DNA of 51,801 bases from assembly GCA_021821085.1 (NCBI GenBank), contig JAKACV010000017.1:1-51801 (forward strand), read 5' to 3'. Made by a program: the position numbers and the translations under genes. Position 1 is the first letter of the stretch, and the number at the start of each line of letters is the position of its first letter. This DNA comes from Bacillota bacterium. Its GTDB lineage: Bacteria > Bacillota > Bacilli > Alicyclobacillales > SLC66. The notes below the pieces were generated by a model. The model was not told the DNA's origin. It did no database searches and was given only the letters and a program-made list of their open reading frames with translations. Below, piece after piece: positions 35,859 to 46,031 of this stretch.

Positions 35859-37064
35859 ATGGGAAAACAAAAGTTAGTCTTAGCGTATTCGGGTGGTCTT
35901 GACACATCTGTTGCCATTAAATGGTTGAGTGAAAAGTCGGGGTATGATGTCATTGCATTATCTGCTGATGTGGGGGAAGGAAAAGATTTGGGTTTTGTAA
36001 AAGACAAGGCGCTCTCCATTGGTGCAGTTGAATCGTATATGATCGATGCGCGGGAACAGTTTGCAGAAGAGTTTATTTTACCTAGTCTATATGCCAATGC
36101 TTTATATGAAGGGGTATACCCGCTTTCCGCAGCTCTTTCCCGCCCGCTGATCTCAAAATTGCTCGCTGAAGTGGCTGCGAAATTAGGCGCTGAGGCAGTT
36201 GCTCACGGATGTACCGGAAAAGGCAATGATCAGGTGCGCTTTGATGTTTCAGTGGCGGCTTTAGATCCTTCGCTAAAAGTTGAAGCTCCGGTTCGGGAGT
36301 GGGCATGGTCGCGCGATGAAGAGATTGCTTATGCGAAAGAACACGGGATTCCGATTCCCATTACACTCGATAGCCCATTTAGTATTGATGCTAACTTATG
36401 GGGAAGAAGCTGCGAGGCAGGGGTACTTGAAGATCCTTTTGCTGAAGCTCCAGAAGAGGCTTTTGACTGGACAGTAAATCCGATGGATGCCCCTAATTCA
36501 CCAGAGTATGTCGAGATTGAGTTTGTAGCAGGTCGCCCAGTTAAACTGAATGGAGAATCTTTGCCGCTTGTCTCGTTGATCGAACAATTGAACAAACTGG
36601 CTGGTGCGCATGGCGTCGGTCGCATTGACCACGTTGAAAATCGCCTGGTTGGTATTAAATCGCGGGAAGTGTATGAAGCGCCCGCTGCCATTACCCTCAT
36701 TAAGGCACATCAGGCACTTGAGTATTTGACACTCACACGAGAAGTTGCGCAATATAAACCGATGATGGAACAAAAATATTCAGAATTAGTCTATAATGGG
36801 TTATGGTTTTCTCCTTTGAAAGCTGCTGTTGACGCCTTTGTTTTAGAGACACAAGCGCATGTGACGGGAACTGTGCGCATGAAGCTATTTAAGGGAAATG
36901 TGTATGCGGCAGCATCTCGCTCACCGTATTCCTTGTATAATAAAGAGATGGCGACATATGCGGGCGGCGATACATTTGATCATAAGGCGGCGATCGGTTT
37001 TATTTCCTTATGGGGATTGCCCACGCGCCTTCAAGCAACCGTGCAATCAAATACAGAAAAGTAA
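35859..37064 (+). CDS. argG: Argininosuccinate synthase
   Basis: ATP-dependent joining of citrulline and aspartate. 401 residues. The PP-loop [16 protein letters not shown] opens the protein; [14 protein letters not shown] and [13 protein letters not shown] are family blocks. ATG 35859 is 8 nt behind AAGGAG; a GTG three codons earlier overlaps that site. It is 12 bp after argF and 15 bp before argH. Confidence 0.97.
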   Translation: MGKQKLVLAYSGGLDTSVAIKWLSEKSGYDVIALSADVGEGKDLGFVKDKALSIGAVESYMIDAREQFAEEFILPSLYANALYEGVYPLSAALSRPLISKLLAEVAAKLGAEAVAHGCTGKGNDQVRFDVSVAALDPSLKVEAPVREWAWSRDEEIAYAKEHGIPIPITLDSPFSIDANLWGRSCEAGVLEDPFAEAPEEAFDWTVNPMDAPNSPEYVEIEFVAGRPVKLNGESLPLVSLIEQLNKLAGAHGVGRIDHVENRLVGIKSREVYEAPAAITLIKAHQALEYLTLTREVAQYKPMMEQKYSELVYNGLWFSPLKAAVDAFVLETQAHVTGTVRMKLFKGNVYAAASRSPYSLYNKEMATYAGGDTFDHKAAIGFISLWGLPTRLQATVQSNTEK

Positions 37065-37079
37065 AGGGGCGGGTGTTAC

Positions 37080-38465
37080 GTGGAAAAGCAGTCCAATGCC
37101 ATGTGGGGCGGTCGCTTTACTAAACAGCCGGATGAGTTGGTGGAGGCGTTTGGCGCCTCCATTTCTTTCGATCATCGTTTGGCCTTTTATGACATTGCAG
37201 GAAGTAAGGCGCACATCCGAATGCTCGCAAAGCAGGGTGTGGTCACGGTCAGTGAGTCAGAAGCGATTGTAAAAGGGCTTGATGAGATTCGGCTAGATAT
37301 TTTGTCGGGCAATTTTGTGTGGCAGCAGTCGCTAGAAGATGTGCACATGAATATTGAGCATCGTTTAATTGAGCGAATTGGTCCGGTGGGAGGTAAGCTG
37401 CATACTGGGCGAAGCCGCAATGATCAAGTGGCGCTCGATATGCATCTATTCGCGCGGGATGAAATCGAACAAGTATACGAACTGGTAAAGGAACTCCAGG
37501 TTGCGCTTGGTGATTGCGCAGAAAGTAACTTTGACGTGATCATTCCGGGGTATACTCATTTGCAGCGAGCACAACCTGTTTTATTTGCACATCATCTACT
37601 TGCCTATGCATGGATGTTCCAGCGGGATCGCGAACGATTAGAAGGTGTGCGCAAACGCGCAGATCTAATGCCGCTTGGAGCAGGTGCGCTAGCGGGGACA
37701 ACTTTTTCAATTGATCGCGAATGGGTGGCGAAAGAGCTAGGATTTACCGCACTGTACGAGAATAGCATGGATGCGGTGAGTGATCGCGATTATATCATTG
37801 AGGCATTATCTGCTCTGTCATTGATTATCATGCACTTATCACGTTTGTCTGAGGAATTTATTTTGTGGAGTAGTACTGAATTTAGTTTTATCGAATTGGA
37901 TGATGCGTATACTACGGGTTCTTCCATGATGCCGCAAAAGAAGAATCCGGATATGGCAGAATTAGTGCGAGGCAAGACAGGACGGATTTACGGACATTTG
38001 CTTGGGTTGCTCACTACCTGTAAAGGGTTGCCTCTGACCTATAACAAAGATATGCAGGAGGATAAGGAAGGGCTCTTTGACGCGATTGATACTGTCAAGA
38101 CGGCTTTGCGTATTTTTTCGGGCATGATATCGACTCTGATTGTTCGTAAAGAAGATGTCGAACGTGCTTTGCGTCAAGACTATAGTGCGGCAACCGATGT
38201 GGCTGATTTACTCGTTCGCAAAGGTCTGCCGTTTCGTGAAGCGCATGAGGTTGTGGGTAGCATGGTCCGCTATTGCATTGAGACACATAAACCACTAAGT
38301 GAACTTACGAACGAGGATATTTTGACGTTTACTTCCCTGCTCAACCAGGAAGAACTCGCTTTGCTTACGCCAAGCGCGCTCGTTTCCGCACGCAACTGCC
38401 GAGGTGGTACTGCACCTGATGCAGTAATTGAGCAATTACACATATTTCGAACGCAATGTCTGTAA
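37080..38465 (+). CDS. argH: Argininosuccinate lyase
   Basis: Releases fumarate to give arginine. 461 residues. NAMWGGRFT near the start, HTGRSRNDQVALD, and the fumarase-superfamily signature SSMMPQKKNPDMAELVRGKTGR are clear. GTG 37080 follows AAAGGGG. It ends the arg operon, and about 138 bp separate it from ftsE, with no strong terminator visible. Confidence 0.97.
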   Translation: MEKQSNAMWGGRFTKQPDELVEAFGASISFDHRLAFYDIAGSKAHIRMLAKQGVVTVSESEAIVKGLDEIRLDILSGNFVWQQSLEDVHMNIEHRLIERIGPVGGKLHTGRSRNDQVALDMHLFARDEIEQVYELVKELQVALGDCAESNFDVIIPGYTHLQRAQPVLFAHHLLAYAWMFQRDRERLEGVRKRADLMPLGAGALAGTTFSIDREWVAKELGFTALYENSMDAVSDRDYIIEALSALSLIIMHLSRLSEEFILWSSTEFSFIELDDAYTTGSSMMPQKKNPDMAELVRGKTGRIYGHLLGLLTTCKGLPLTYNKDMQEDKEGLFDAIDTVKTALRIFSGMISTLIVRKEDVERALRQDYSAATDVADLLVRKGLPFREAHEVVGSMVRYCIETHKPLSELTNEDILTFTSLLNQEELALLTPSALVSARNCRGGTAPDAVIEQLHIFRTQCL

Positions 38466-38603
38466 TGGAATGATAGCATGGTAATTAGATCCACATGCAG
38501 GAGTTTCGATGCAAATGTCGAATACTTTGTCGAAGCGTGACGTGTTGTGGTTTTTATTCCACTGCGTTGCGAATATGAGGTCAACTCCGCATGGGGGATC
38601 GTT

Positions 38604-39290
38604 ATGATTGAAATGCAAGATGTCTGGAAGGAATATGGGAACGGTGTCACGGCTTTGTCTGGTATCTCTGTTCGCATCCCGCAAGGGACATTTGTTTATG
38701 TGGTGGGACCGAGCGGCGCAGGAAAATCCACGTTTATTAAATTGATGTATCGGCAGGAACGGCCGACAAAAGGGCATATTTTTGTTGGCGGCTTCAATAT
38801 TGAGCGTTTGCGTGAACGTCAAATTCCTATCATGCGACGGCATGTGGGCGTGGTATTTCAAGACTATAAATTGTTGCAACAGCTTACTGTTGCTGAAAAT
38901 ATTGCTTTTGCTCTGGAAGTGATCGAAGTCTCTCGTAAGACAATTCAAAAACGTGTCAATGAGGTCTTAGAACTTGTAGGGATCGAGGATAAGCGAAATA
39001 TGATTCCTCGCGAGTTGTCTGGTGGCGAGCAGCAGCGCGTAGCGATTGCACGAGCGCTTGTCAATAAACCTAAGGTGGTTGTCGCAGACGAACCAACGGG
39101 GAACCTTGACCCAGATAATTCGTGGTCAATTTTAAAATTACTCGAACGCGTGAATGACCGTGGGACAACCATCGTTATGGCAACGCACAATCGAGAATTG
39201 GTGAATGCGAGTAAAAAGCGAGTGATCGCGATCGAAAATGGTCGGATCAGTCGTGATGAAGAGCGCGGGGATTACGGGTATGAAGATTAG
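38604..39290 (+). CDS. ftsE: Cell division ABC ATPase FtsE
   Basis: ATPase half of FtsEX, which regulates septal or sidewall peptidoglycan hydrolases (in B. subtilis, CwlO). 228 residues: Walker A GPSGAGKST, signature LSGGEQQR, Walker B VVADEPTGNLD. VFQDYKLL is typical of FtsE. ATG 38604 gives MIEMQDVWKEYGNG. FtsX overlaps its 3' end by 11 bp. Confidence 0.95.
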   Translation: MIEMQDVWKEYGNGVTALSGISVRIPQGTFVYVVGPSGAGKSTFIKLMYRQERPTKGHIFVGGFNIERLRERQIPIMRRHVGVVFQDYKLLQQLTVAENIAFALEVIEVSRKTIQKRVNEVLELVGIEDKRNMIPRELSGGEQQRVAIARALVNKPKVVVADEPTGNLDPDNSWSILKLLERVNDRGTTIVMATHNRELVNASKKRVIAIENGRISRDEERGDYGYED

Positions 39291-40158
39291 AACAATCGGG
39301 CGGCATGGCCGCGAGGGATTCAAAAATTTATTTCGCAATGGCTGGATGACGTTCGCCGCAATTAGTGCGGTCGCAGTAACGTTACTCATTTTAGGAGCAT
39401 CGCTTGTTTTAAGTGTAAATATCCAAGCAATGTCTTTAAATATTGAAAGTCAGTTGCAGTTTAATGCGTATGTGTCAGATCATGTACCTGCAAAAGAGTT
39501 GCCTGTAATAGAACGACAACTTCATGTCATTAAAGGTATTCGATCCGTGACTTTTGTGTCAAAAGCAGCAGCTCTAAAGCGCATGAAACAGATTTTGCAA
39601 TCAAATTCGGACTTGATTAACGGACTTGGAAATCCGCTTCCAAATGAGTTTGTGTTGCAGGTTACCAACCCGCGCGATATTTCAAAAATCGCAACTGCGG
39701 TTGAGCGCATTCACGGGATCGATAAAGTGCAGTATGGCGCCAGTGTCGTTCCTAAATTGCTTTCTGTGATGACCATGGTTCGCGATACAGCCATCATTTT
39801 TATCGCAGGCTTAGTGATCATGGGGATGTTTCTCATCTCCAATACAGTTAAAATCACGATATTTACACGGCGGCGCGAGATTGAGATCATGAAACTCGTT
39901 GGCGCTACAGACGGATTTATTCGCGGGCCGTTTTTTGTCGAAGGAACTTTAATGGGTATAGTTGGGGCGCTAATTCCCAGTGTGCTGCTTTATGCAGGGT
40001 ATCAATGGGTGCGCAAGACGGTAGCGCTTTTTCCACCCTTTACATTATTACCCACTGCGTATGTTATGGATCGCGTTGTATTTGTTCTGCTCGCTTGTGG
40101 GCTATTTATCGGAGTTTGGGGTTCAGTTGTGTCTATGCGCAAATTTTTGCGCGTCTGA
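39280..40158 (+). CDS. ftsX: Cell division protein FtsX
   Basis: Four-helix membrane partner of FtsE. 292 residues: helix at about 25-47, an extracytoplasmic loop domain (about 48-165), then three helices in the FtsX permease domain. RHGREGFKNLFRNGWMTFAAISAVAVTL is the usual opening (spread over residues 7-34), and FTRRREIEIMKLVGATDGFIRGPFFVEG lies between helices 2 and 3. ATG 39280 overlaps ftsE. The target hydrolase is not encoded nearby. Confidence 0.94.
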   Translation: MKIRTIGRHGREGFKNLFRNGWMTFAAISAVAVTLLILGASLVLSVNIQAMSLNIESQLQFNAYVSDHVPAKELPVIERQLHVIKGIRSVTFVSKAAALKRMKQILQSNSDLINGLGNPLPNEFVLQVTNPRDISKIATAVERIHGIDKVQYGASVVPKLLSVMTMVRDTAIIFIAGLVIMGMFLISNTVKITIFTRRREIEIMKLVGATDGFIRGPFFVEGTLMGIVGALIPSVLLYAGYQWVRKTVALFPPFTLLPTAYVMDRVVFVLLACGLFIGVWGSVVSMRKFLRV

Positions 40159-40257
40159 TCGTACGAGGTGTTACTGCCAGACTCGTCCGCATAGAGTATA
40201 GAAGGTCGTATGAAAGTACGTTCATTCTGATTTGCGGATGAAAGTCAGGTGGTACAC

Positions 40258-41673
40258 ATGGTTAACAATCGAATAGGGAAGTGGAGTCGGTTGCTTGGTA
40301 CGGTTGTCATAACGGCAACTGTCACGGTCCTCGGTCTAAAATGGGTAGGGGCAGATTTTTCTCCGCTAGCAGGCGAGGCTTCATATCAAAAATTTCTATC
40401 AGCATATGAGTTGCTCTCGGAGAATTACTTTCAACAGGTTCCTCCGCAGAAGTTGCTTGAGGGCGCGATTGGCGGAATGGTTCAATCGGTAGGCGACCCT
40501 TTTTCTCTTTACATGAATCCTGGGATGACTGCGCGTTTTCGTGAACTTGTGACATCGCATTTTCAGGGAATTGGCGCAGTGTTGTCATTGCAATTGCAGA
40601 GTGGCAATATGGTTATTACAACTGTGATGCCTGGTTCTCCTGCGCAAAAGGCGGGTTTAGCGCCGGGTGATGTTCTTTTGAAAATCGCAGGTGTTTCGAC
40701 ATCTGGTATGTCGCTTGAACAAGCAGTGGAAAAGATACGCGGACCACAGGGCACGTATGTGACTTTGGATATACGCCGTGGAGATCAAGAACACACGGTG
40801 AAGGTGATGCGCGCCCGTTTGGCTCAAGCGACTGTGTATGCACGGATGTTACCAGATCAGATTGGCTATTTGCTTATCACGCAGTTTAGCGAAGATACTG
40901 CGACTACGTTTGTGCGCGATTTGGATATTTTGAAAAAGAGTGGAGCGCGCGCTTTGATTATTGACGTGCGCGACGATCCTGGTGGATTATTGCAAAGTGT
41001 TGCGCGGATTTCTGACGCTTTGTTGCCGAAATCAAAAAAAATCGTTCAGATTCAAGATCGCAATGGCAAGCGAGAGGTTCTCAGATCGACTGGCGGCGGT
41101 GTACAGATGCCAATGGTGTGTTTGATCAATGGGAACAGTGCCAGCGCGGCGGAAATTTTGGCCGGTGCACTGAAAGAATCAGCAAACGTTCCGCTCATTG
41201 GCGAACGCACGTATGGGAAAGGGACGGTACAGGAGACTCGTGGCTTTACAGACGGATCAAGCATTAAATTGACCGTCGCACGCTGGCTTACTCCAGATGG
41301 GCAGTGGATCCATAAACGTGGGATTGCCCCTACGATTGCAGTGCCCACGCCATCCTATTATCGGTTGTCTGCACTATCGATGAATTTATCCACTCCATAT
41401 GGCTTGAATGCAAATAATGTGCAAATTGCTGTACTTCAACGGATGCTTCTTGCATTAGGCTTTAATCCTGGACGAACGGATGGATACTTCAGTCAGGAGA
41501 CAAAAGATGCTGTGTCTGTGTTCCAACGACAAAATCACATTCCTGTCACTGGAGAATTAAATAATGCGACCGCATATGCGCTTAATGTTGCGATGCTTCG
41601 ATTAAAACAACGTGAGGATCCACAGTTGACTGCCGCGATCGGATATTTAGAGCAGAAACTCATACGCCAATAG
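40258..41673 (+). CDS. ctpB: S41 carboxyl-terminal processing protease (CtpB-like)
   Basis: 471 residues: N-terminal membrane anchor (about 12-30), PDZ domain (about 100-180), S41 catalytic core and a C-terminal peptidoglycan-binding domain (about 375-440). The Ser-Lys dyad is in GNSASAAEILAG and ERTYGKGTVQE. This architecture is that of B. subtilis CtpB, which cleaves SpoIVFA during sporulation; gene order ftsE-ftsX-ctpB is also conserved. ATG 40258 follows CAGGTGG. Whether this organism uses it for sporulation or general envelope proteolysis is not visible here. Confidence 0.88.
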   Translation: MVNNRIGKWSRLLGTVVITATVTVLGLKWVGADFSPLAGEASYQKFLSAYELLSENYFQQVPPQKLLEGAIGGMVQSVGDPFSLYMNPGMTARFRELVTSHFQGIGAVLSLQLQSGNMVITTVMPGSPAQKAGLAPGDVLLKIAGVSTSGMSLEQAVEKIRGPQGTYVTLDIRRGDQEHTVKVMRARLAQATVYARMLPDQIGYLLITQFSEDTATTFVRDLDILKKSGARALIIDVRDDPGGLLQSVARISDALLPKSKKIVQIQDRNGKREVLRSTGGGVQMPMVCLINGNSASAAEILAGALKESANVPLIGERTYGKGTVQETRGFTDGSSIKLTVARWLTPDGQWIHKRGIAPTIAVPTPSYYRLSALSMNLSTPYGLNANNVQIAVLQRMLLALGFNPGRTDGYFSQETKDAVSVFQRQNHIPVTGELNNATAYALNVAMLRLKQREDPQLTAAIGYLEQKLIRQ

Positions 41674-41703
41674 CAGGAAGCTCTACGATTGGTGTCGAAT
41701 AGT

Positions 41704-41737
41704 TAACCTGTGGATATCCATGGGTTATTTTTGTTTT
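41704..41737 (+). terminator. Intrinsic terminator after ctpB
   Basis: TAACCTGTGG (41704-41713) pairs with CCATGGGTTA (41718-41727), including two G-T pairs, around the loop ATAT, followed by TTTTTGTTTTT. It ends 20 bp before the minJ-like gene. Confidence 0.85.
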
Positions 41738-41755
41738 TCGCGATAAGGAAAGGAC

Positions 41756-43018
41756 ATGTTCGTGATGATGTGGCAGCAACTCAGTAATGGCTATATGCGA
41801 CTATTGACTGAACCGTGGATTTATTTGCTTATGATCGTTTTTGTCTGGTTGCAGTATCGTCGAGCAGAGGGGATGGAACGGTCGTCGTTTGGGGTTAAGG
41901 TGAACTTTGCTGATTTAGAGTGGATGATTTCAATCGCTTATGGAATACTTGTCGGAATACTTGCCAGTATTGTATTTTGGCTGTTGGACGTGCACGTAGG
42001 ATTTGTGGAAGTGATAACGATTTGGGCTATTATTCTCGTGTTATTTCTCATTGATGTACGCCTGACTTGTATTGCATATGCAGGACCCGTGTATATTATG
42101 GGAGCGCTTGGTTTACAACTATTCGCTTCGATGAATCATGTATTGCAGTTTTCTTGGCTACGGCAAGTGGCGCAGTCTTCAGGGCATTTTGCGTCCCTGT
42201 TGGTTATGGTTGGGGTTCTGCACGTGCTCGAAGGGGCATTGGTGTTTTTAGGAGGGTGGCGGGGTGCATCACCGCTATTCGTGGAGAGCCGGCGGGGGCA
42301 AGTGATTGGGGCGTATGCATTACAAAAGTTTTGGCCGCTTCCATTAATTCTTGGGACAACAGGCGGGTCCGTACCTTTTCCTATTATGGTTGGATTTAGC
42401 TCGCTTACTATCAGTGCCGTTCCCAAACAAGTTGCACGCACCACAGCGCTGCCGCTCATACTCTATGGCGTTGTGATTGCGGTGAGTGCATTGGTAAGTC
42501 GCGGGCATGTCTTATGGATTGCCATTGTCGCAGTGCTTGCCTTGTTGTTGCATGAACTGTTATATCGCTTGATTCGCCGCAAAGAAATGAGCTCGGTACC
42601 ATTATTTGTTCGTCCTGGCCGAGGTGTGCGAGTGCTCGCTACATTGTTGAATAGTCCTGCACGCGCCATGGGTCTCCAACCTGGTGATACGATGGTTAAA
42701 GTGGGAACGATGGCGGTGAATAGCGCCTATGATATTCATTTTGCGCTTGATCAAAATCCGGCGTACGCGAAAATAGAAGCTGTAGATCTTCAGGGTGAAG
42801 CGCGCTTTCTAGGGACGCCTGTGTTCGAAAATGATCCGCATCAACTCGGGGTCATTATGGTTCCGGATGAACATGCGCGCGAATACGCTCAAATATATGC
42901 TTTTTCTGCGGGACGCTGGCTGTTTGAATGGTGGAGGCGCAGAAAAACGGTGGATGAACAGGGAGCAAAGCGAAAGCGGGCACGCTCTGAAGCGGAATCA
43001 ATTACGTCTGGATCGTGA
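41756..43018 (+). CDS. minJ: MinJ-like polytopic membrane protein with PDZ domain
   Basis: 420 residues: about seven to eight membrane helices up to residue 280, then a cytoplasmic PDZ-like domain (about 285-375; LNSPARAMGLQPGDTMVKVG) and a basic tail. Size, topology and place after ctpB and before uvrBA match B. subtilis MinJ, which links DivIVA to MinD and so positions the division site; DivIVA and MinCD are not in the window. The assignment rests on architecture plus gene order. Start is ambiguous between ATG 41756 and ATG 41765, both near AAGGAAAGG. Confidence 0.75.
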   Translation: MFVMMWQQLSNGYMRLLTEPWIYLLMIVFVWLQYRRAEGMERSSFGVKVNFADLEWMISIAYGILVGILASIVFWLLDVHVGFVEVITIWAIILVLFLIDVRLTCIAYAGPVYIMGALGLQLFASMNHVLQFSWLRQVAQSSGHFASLLVMVGVLHVLEGALVFLGGWRGASPLFVESRRGQVIGAYALQKFWPLPLILGTTGGSVPFPIMVGFSSLTISAVPKQVARTTALPLILYGVVIAVSALVSRGHVLWIAIVAVLALLLHELLYRLIRRKEMSSVPLFVRPGRGVRVLATLLNSPARAMGLQPGDTMVKVGTMAVNSAYDIHFALDQNPAYAKIEAVDLQGEARFLGTPVFENDPHQLGVIMVPDEHAREYAQIYAFSAGRWLFEWWRRRKTVDEQGAKRKRARSEAESITSGS

Positions 43019-43102
43019 GTTTTGCAATTGCACTTTATCGAGATAGAACACATACACATATAGGTTTCATATTATGCTAGCAGTAGAATAGGAGTTATAA
43101 AG

Positions 43103-43912
43103 ATGATGGATATTACGACGTTAGTTGGGTTACTCCTGAGTTTAGTTTCACTTCTCGTTGCGTTTATGATGGAGGGAGGTTCTCCACTTGCGCTGTTTGG
43201 ATTATCTGCTGGACTGATCGTCTTTGGTGGAACAATCGGCGCTTTGATCGTTTCGTATCCAGGCGCACAGCTTCGAACGATTCCCTCTCTTTTTAAAATT
43301 GCCTTTACCAATCGCCTGCAAGAACCACTTGATACGATTGATGAACTCGTTTCGCTCGCTACGACGGCGCGACGAGAAGGCATTTTGTCCCTGGAGGATA
43401 AAATCACGGGGTTGACAGATGAGTTTTTGAAAAATGGCGTGCAGCTGGTTGTGGATGGGGTGGATCCAGAACTTGTGCGGACTATTCTTGAGACAGAATT
43501 GACGGCCATGGAGGAGCGCCACGAGACAGGAGCCGGGATTTTTGAGGCGGCCGGAGGATTTTCTCCTACTATGGGGATTCTTGGTACGGTGATGGGGCTT
43601 ATCCACGTATTAAGCAATCTCTCCAATGTTGCGAGTCTTGGACCGCTCATTGCCACGGCGTTTATTGCCACGTTATACGGTGTGGGTACCGCAAATCTCT
43701 TCTGGTTGCCTATTGCAAGTAAGTTGAAAATGCGTTCGAAATCAGAGATTACTGCGCGAGAATTGATAGTAGAAGGAGTGCTCTCCATTCAGGCGGGAGA
43801 GAATCCCAATACGTTGCGACAGAAGCTACAAGTCTTCTTGCCTCCAGCCGCGCGGGAGCGAAAGGCGAGCGCATCAGGGATGGACAGTCAGACTGAAGCT
43901 GCAGACGCATAA
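43103..43912 (+). CDS. MotA/MotP-type flagellar stator protein without adjacent MotB
   Basis: 269 residues with four membrane helices. GLIVFGGTIGALIVS in helix 2 and FSPTMGILGTVMGLIHVL then ATAFIATLYGVGTANLFWLPIA in helices 3 and 4 are the MotA/ExbB-type core; the cytoplasmic loop RREGILSLED is a MotA hallmark. Stators need a MotB partner with a peptidoglycan-binding domain, normally the next gene, but here uvrB follows. ATG 43103 is 8 nt after AGGAG. Proton (MotA) or sodium (MotP) use cannot be told. Confidence 0.85.
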   Translation: MMDITTLVGLLLSLVSLLVAFMMEGGSPLALFGLSAGLIVFGGTIGALIVSYPGAQLRTIPSLFKIAFTNRLQEPLDTIDELVSLATTARREGILSLEDKITGLTDEFLKNGVQLVVDGVDPELVRTILETELTAMEERHETGAGIFEAAGGFSPTMGILGTVMGLIHVLSNLSNVASLGPLIATAFIATLYGVGTANLFWLPIASKLKMRSKSEITARELIVEGVLSIQAGENPNTLRQKLQVFLPPAARERKASASGMDSQTEAADA

Positions 43913-43936
43913 GGCAATGATGGATTATCAGTACGG

Positions 43937-43965
43937 TTTATATCGAACGTATGATCGTATATAAT
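43937..43965 (+). promoter_or_regulatory. uvrBA promoter with embedded LexA (SOS) box
   Basis: TTTATA (43937-43942), 17-bp spacer, TATAAT (43960-43965). The spacer holds CGAACGTATGATCG (43944-43957), which matches the Gram-positive LexA/DinR box CGAACRNRYGTTYG at all but one position. Repression by LexA and induction by DNA damage are predicted, as for B. subtilis uvrBA. Confidence 0.75.
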
Positions 43966-43997
43966 AGAAGGAGGAGTGCATAAGGAGGATTGGCAAG

Positions 43998-45980
43998 ATG
44001 GACACTGCGTTGCCTGGATCATTTCAACTGGTGTCAGACTATACGCCGACTGGAGATCAACCAACTGCCATTGAGGGGTTAGTCGAGAGTTTGAATGATG
44101 GAAATGCATTTCAAACGTTGCTGGGTGTAACTGGATCAGGGAAGACGTTTACGATTGCCAATATCGTTGCAATGATCAATCGACCGACCCTCGTGATTGC
44201 GCATAATAAGACGTTAGCGGCTCAGTTGACGGCTGAATTCAAAGAATTTTTTCCACATAATGCAGTCGAATACTTCGTGAGTTACTATGATTATTATCAA
44301 CCAGAAGCTTACATTCCACAATCAGATACATTTATTGAAAAAGACGCAAAGATTAACGATGAGATTGATAAGTTGCGTCACTCTGCGACAAGCTCACTAT
44401 TTGAGCGTAATGATGTGCTCGTTGTGGCGAGTGTATCAAGCATTTTTGGTTTAGGAAGTCCGTTTCGTTACAGAGAGAATGTATTATCATTGCGAGTAGG
44501 GATGGATCGCCCGCGCAATGAGGTTTTGCGTCGCCTTGTCGATATGCAGTATGAGCGAAATGATATTAATTTTACCCGTGGGACGTTTCGCGTTCGGGGT
44601 GATGTGCTAGAGATCGTACCTGCTTCACAGGGTGAGCACGCATTGCGAGTGGAGTTTTTTGGGGATGAAATTGATCGGATTACGGAAGTTGATATTGTTA
44701 CAGGAGAATTGATCGGCCGACGGGAACACATTGCGATTTTTCCAGCCTCGCACTTTGTGTCGTCGAAGGAGACAGTGGAACGCGCCGTCAAAAGTATTCG
44801 CGCTGAGGCTGAATTGCGTATTGCAGACTTGCGCAATGCGGGCAAACTGCTTGAGGCGCAGCGACTCGAACAACGAACAAACTACGATTTGGAGATGTTG
44901 ATTGAGGTCGGATTTTGTTCAGGCATTGAAAACTACTCTCGTCATTTGGATGGGCGCGCAGCGGGTGAACCTCCCTATACATTGTTTGATTATTTTCCGA
45001 AAAATTTTTTGTTTGTTATTGATGAATCACACGTTACGATTCCACAGCTGCACGGAATGTATGGTGGTGATCACACCCGAAAAATGACCTTGATCGAGCA
45101 TGGATTTCGCTTGCCATCAGCGGCTGACAATCGACCGTTGCGCTTTGAAGAGCTCAGTCGCTACAAATACCAAACAGTATTCGTATCAGCGACGCCCGGG
45201 GATTATGAACGTAACATAAGCGGGGAAATCATCGAGCAAATTATTCGCCCAACAGGATTGCTTGATCCTTTGATTCACGTACGTCCTATTAAGGGGCAAA
45301 TTGATGATTTAATCAGCGAGATCCGCAAACGCACGAGTCGTGATGAGCGTGTGCTAGTCACCACCCTTACGAAGAAAATGTCTGAGGATTTGACCGATTA
45401 TTTAAAGGAAGTCGGCATTAAAGTTCGGTATTTACACAGTGATATTAAGACTCTGGAGCGGATGTCTATTTTACGTGACTTGCGGATGGGTGTATTTGAT
45501 GTTCTGATTGGCATCAACTTATTGCGCGAAGGGTTGGATCTTCCGGAAGTTTCTTTAGTTGCTATCCTTGATGCGGATAAAGAGGGGTTTTTACGTGCAG
45601 AACGTTCGTTGATTCAAACGATTGGACGCGCCGCACGCAATGCATCCGGGGAAGTTATTATGTACGCCGATAGGATTACGCGTTCGATGGAGATTGCCAT
45701 ATCTGAGACAAATCGCCGTCGTCAGTTACAAATGGAGCATAATAAGACTCATCAAATTGTTCCGCAAACCATTAAGAAAGCAGTTCGCGATGTGATTGAA
45801 GCGACGAAGTCGATCATCGAGACAGATGATTTTGAACGTCAAGTGAAGAGCATGACAAAAGTGGAACGAAAGGAGCTAATTGGACGACTAGAAAAGGAGA
45901 TGAAGGATGCAGCAAAAGCGCTTCAGTTTGAACGGGCGGCTGAATTACGTGATTTGATCCTGGAACTCTCAGCCTCATGA
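43998..45980 (+). CDS. uvrB: Excinuclease ABC subunit B
   Basis: Damage-verifying helicase of nucleotide excision repair, loaded by UvrA and recruiting UvrC. 660 residues. Walker A is [11 protein letters not shown]; the beta-hairpin is [32 protein letters not shown] and the C-terminal UVR motif ([23 protein letters not shown], in pieces) are present. AAGGAGGA precedes the ATG by 10 nt. uvrA follows after 51 bp. Confidence 0.98.
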   Translation: MDTALPGSFQLVSDYTPTGDQPTAIEGLVESLNDGNAFQTLLGVTGSGKTFTIANIVAMINRPTLVIAHNKTLAAQLTAEFKEFFPHNAVEYFVSYYDYYQPEAYIPQSDTFIEKDAKINDEIDKLRHSATSSLFERNDVLVVASVSSIFGLGSPFRYRENVLSLRVGMDRPRNEVLRRLVDMQYERNDINFTRGTFRVRGDVLEIVPASQGEHALRVEFFGDEIDRITEVDIVTGELIGRREHIAIFPASHFVSSKETVERAVKSIRAEAELRIADLRNAGKLLEAQRLEQRTNYDLEMLIEVGFCSGIENYSRHLDGRAAGEPPYTLFDYFPKNFLFVIDESHVTIPQLHGMYGGDHTRKMTLIEHGFRLPSAADNRPLRFEELSRYKYQTVFVSATPGDYERNISGEIIEQIIRPTGLLDPLIHVRPIKGQIDDLISEIRKRTSRDERVLVTTLTKKMSEDLTDYLKEVGIKVRYLHSDIKTLERMSILRDLRMGVFDVLIGINLLREGLDLPEVSLVAILDADKEGFLRAERSLIQTIGRAARNASGEVIMYADRITRSMEIAISETNRRRQLQMEHNKTHQIVPQTIKKAVRDVIEATKSIIETDDFERQVKSMTKVERKELIGRLEKEMKDAAKALQFERAAELRDLILELSAS

Positions 45981-46031
45981 GGAGCTTTTGAATCAATGGT
46001 ATTCAGAAGTGTAATGAAAAGGAGAATGTGC

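Noticed and set aside
38436-38948. A 170-codon minus-strand frame across the argH-ftsE junction
   Set aside because: It overlaps two certain genes and has no recognisable motif or start signal.
43072-43788. A 238-codon minus-strand open frame antisense to the MotA-type gene
   Set aside because: It is the mirror of a strongly conserved coding frame, rich in Ser/Pro/Ile as such shadows are, and has no ribosome binding site or family motif.
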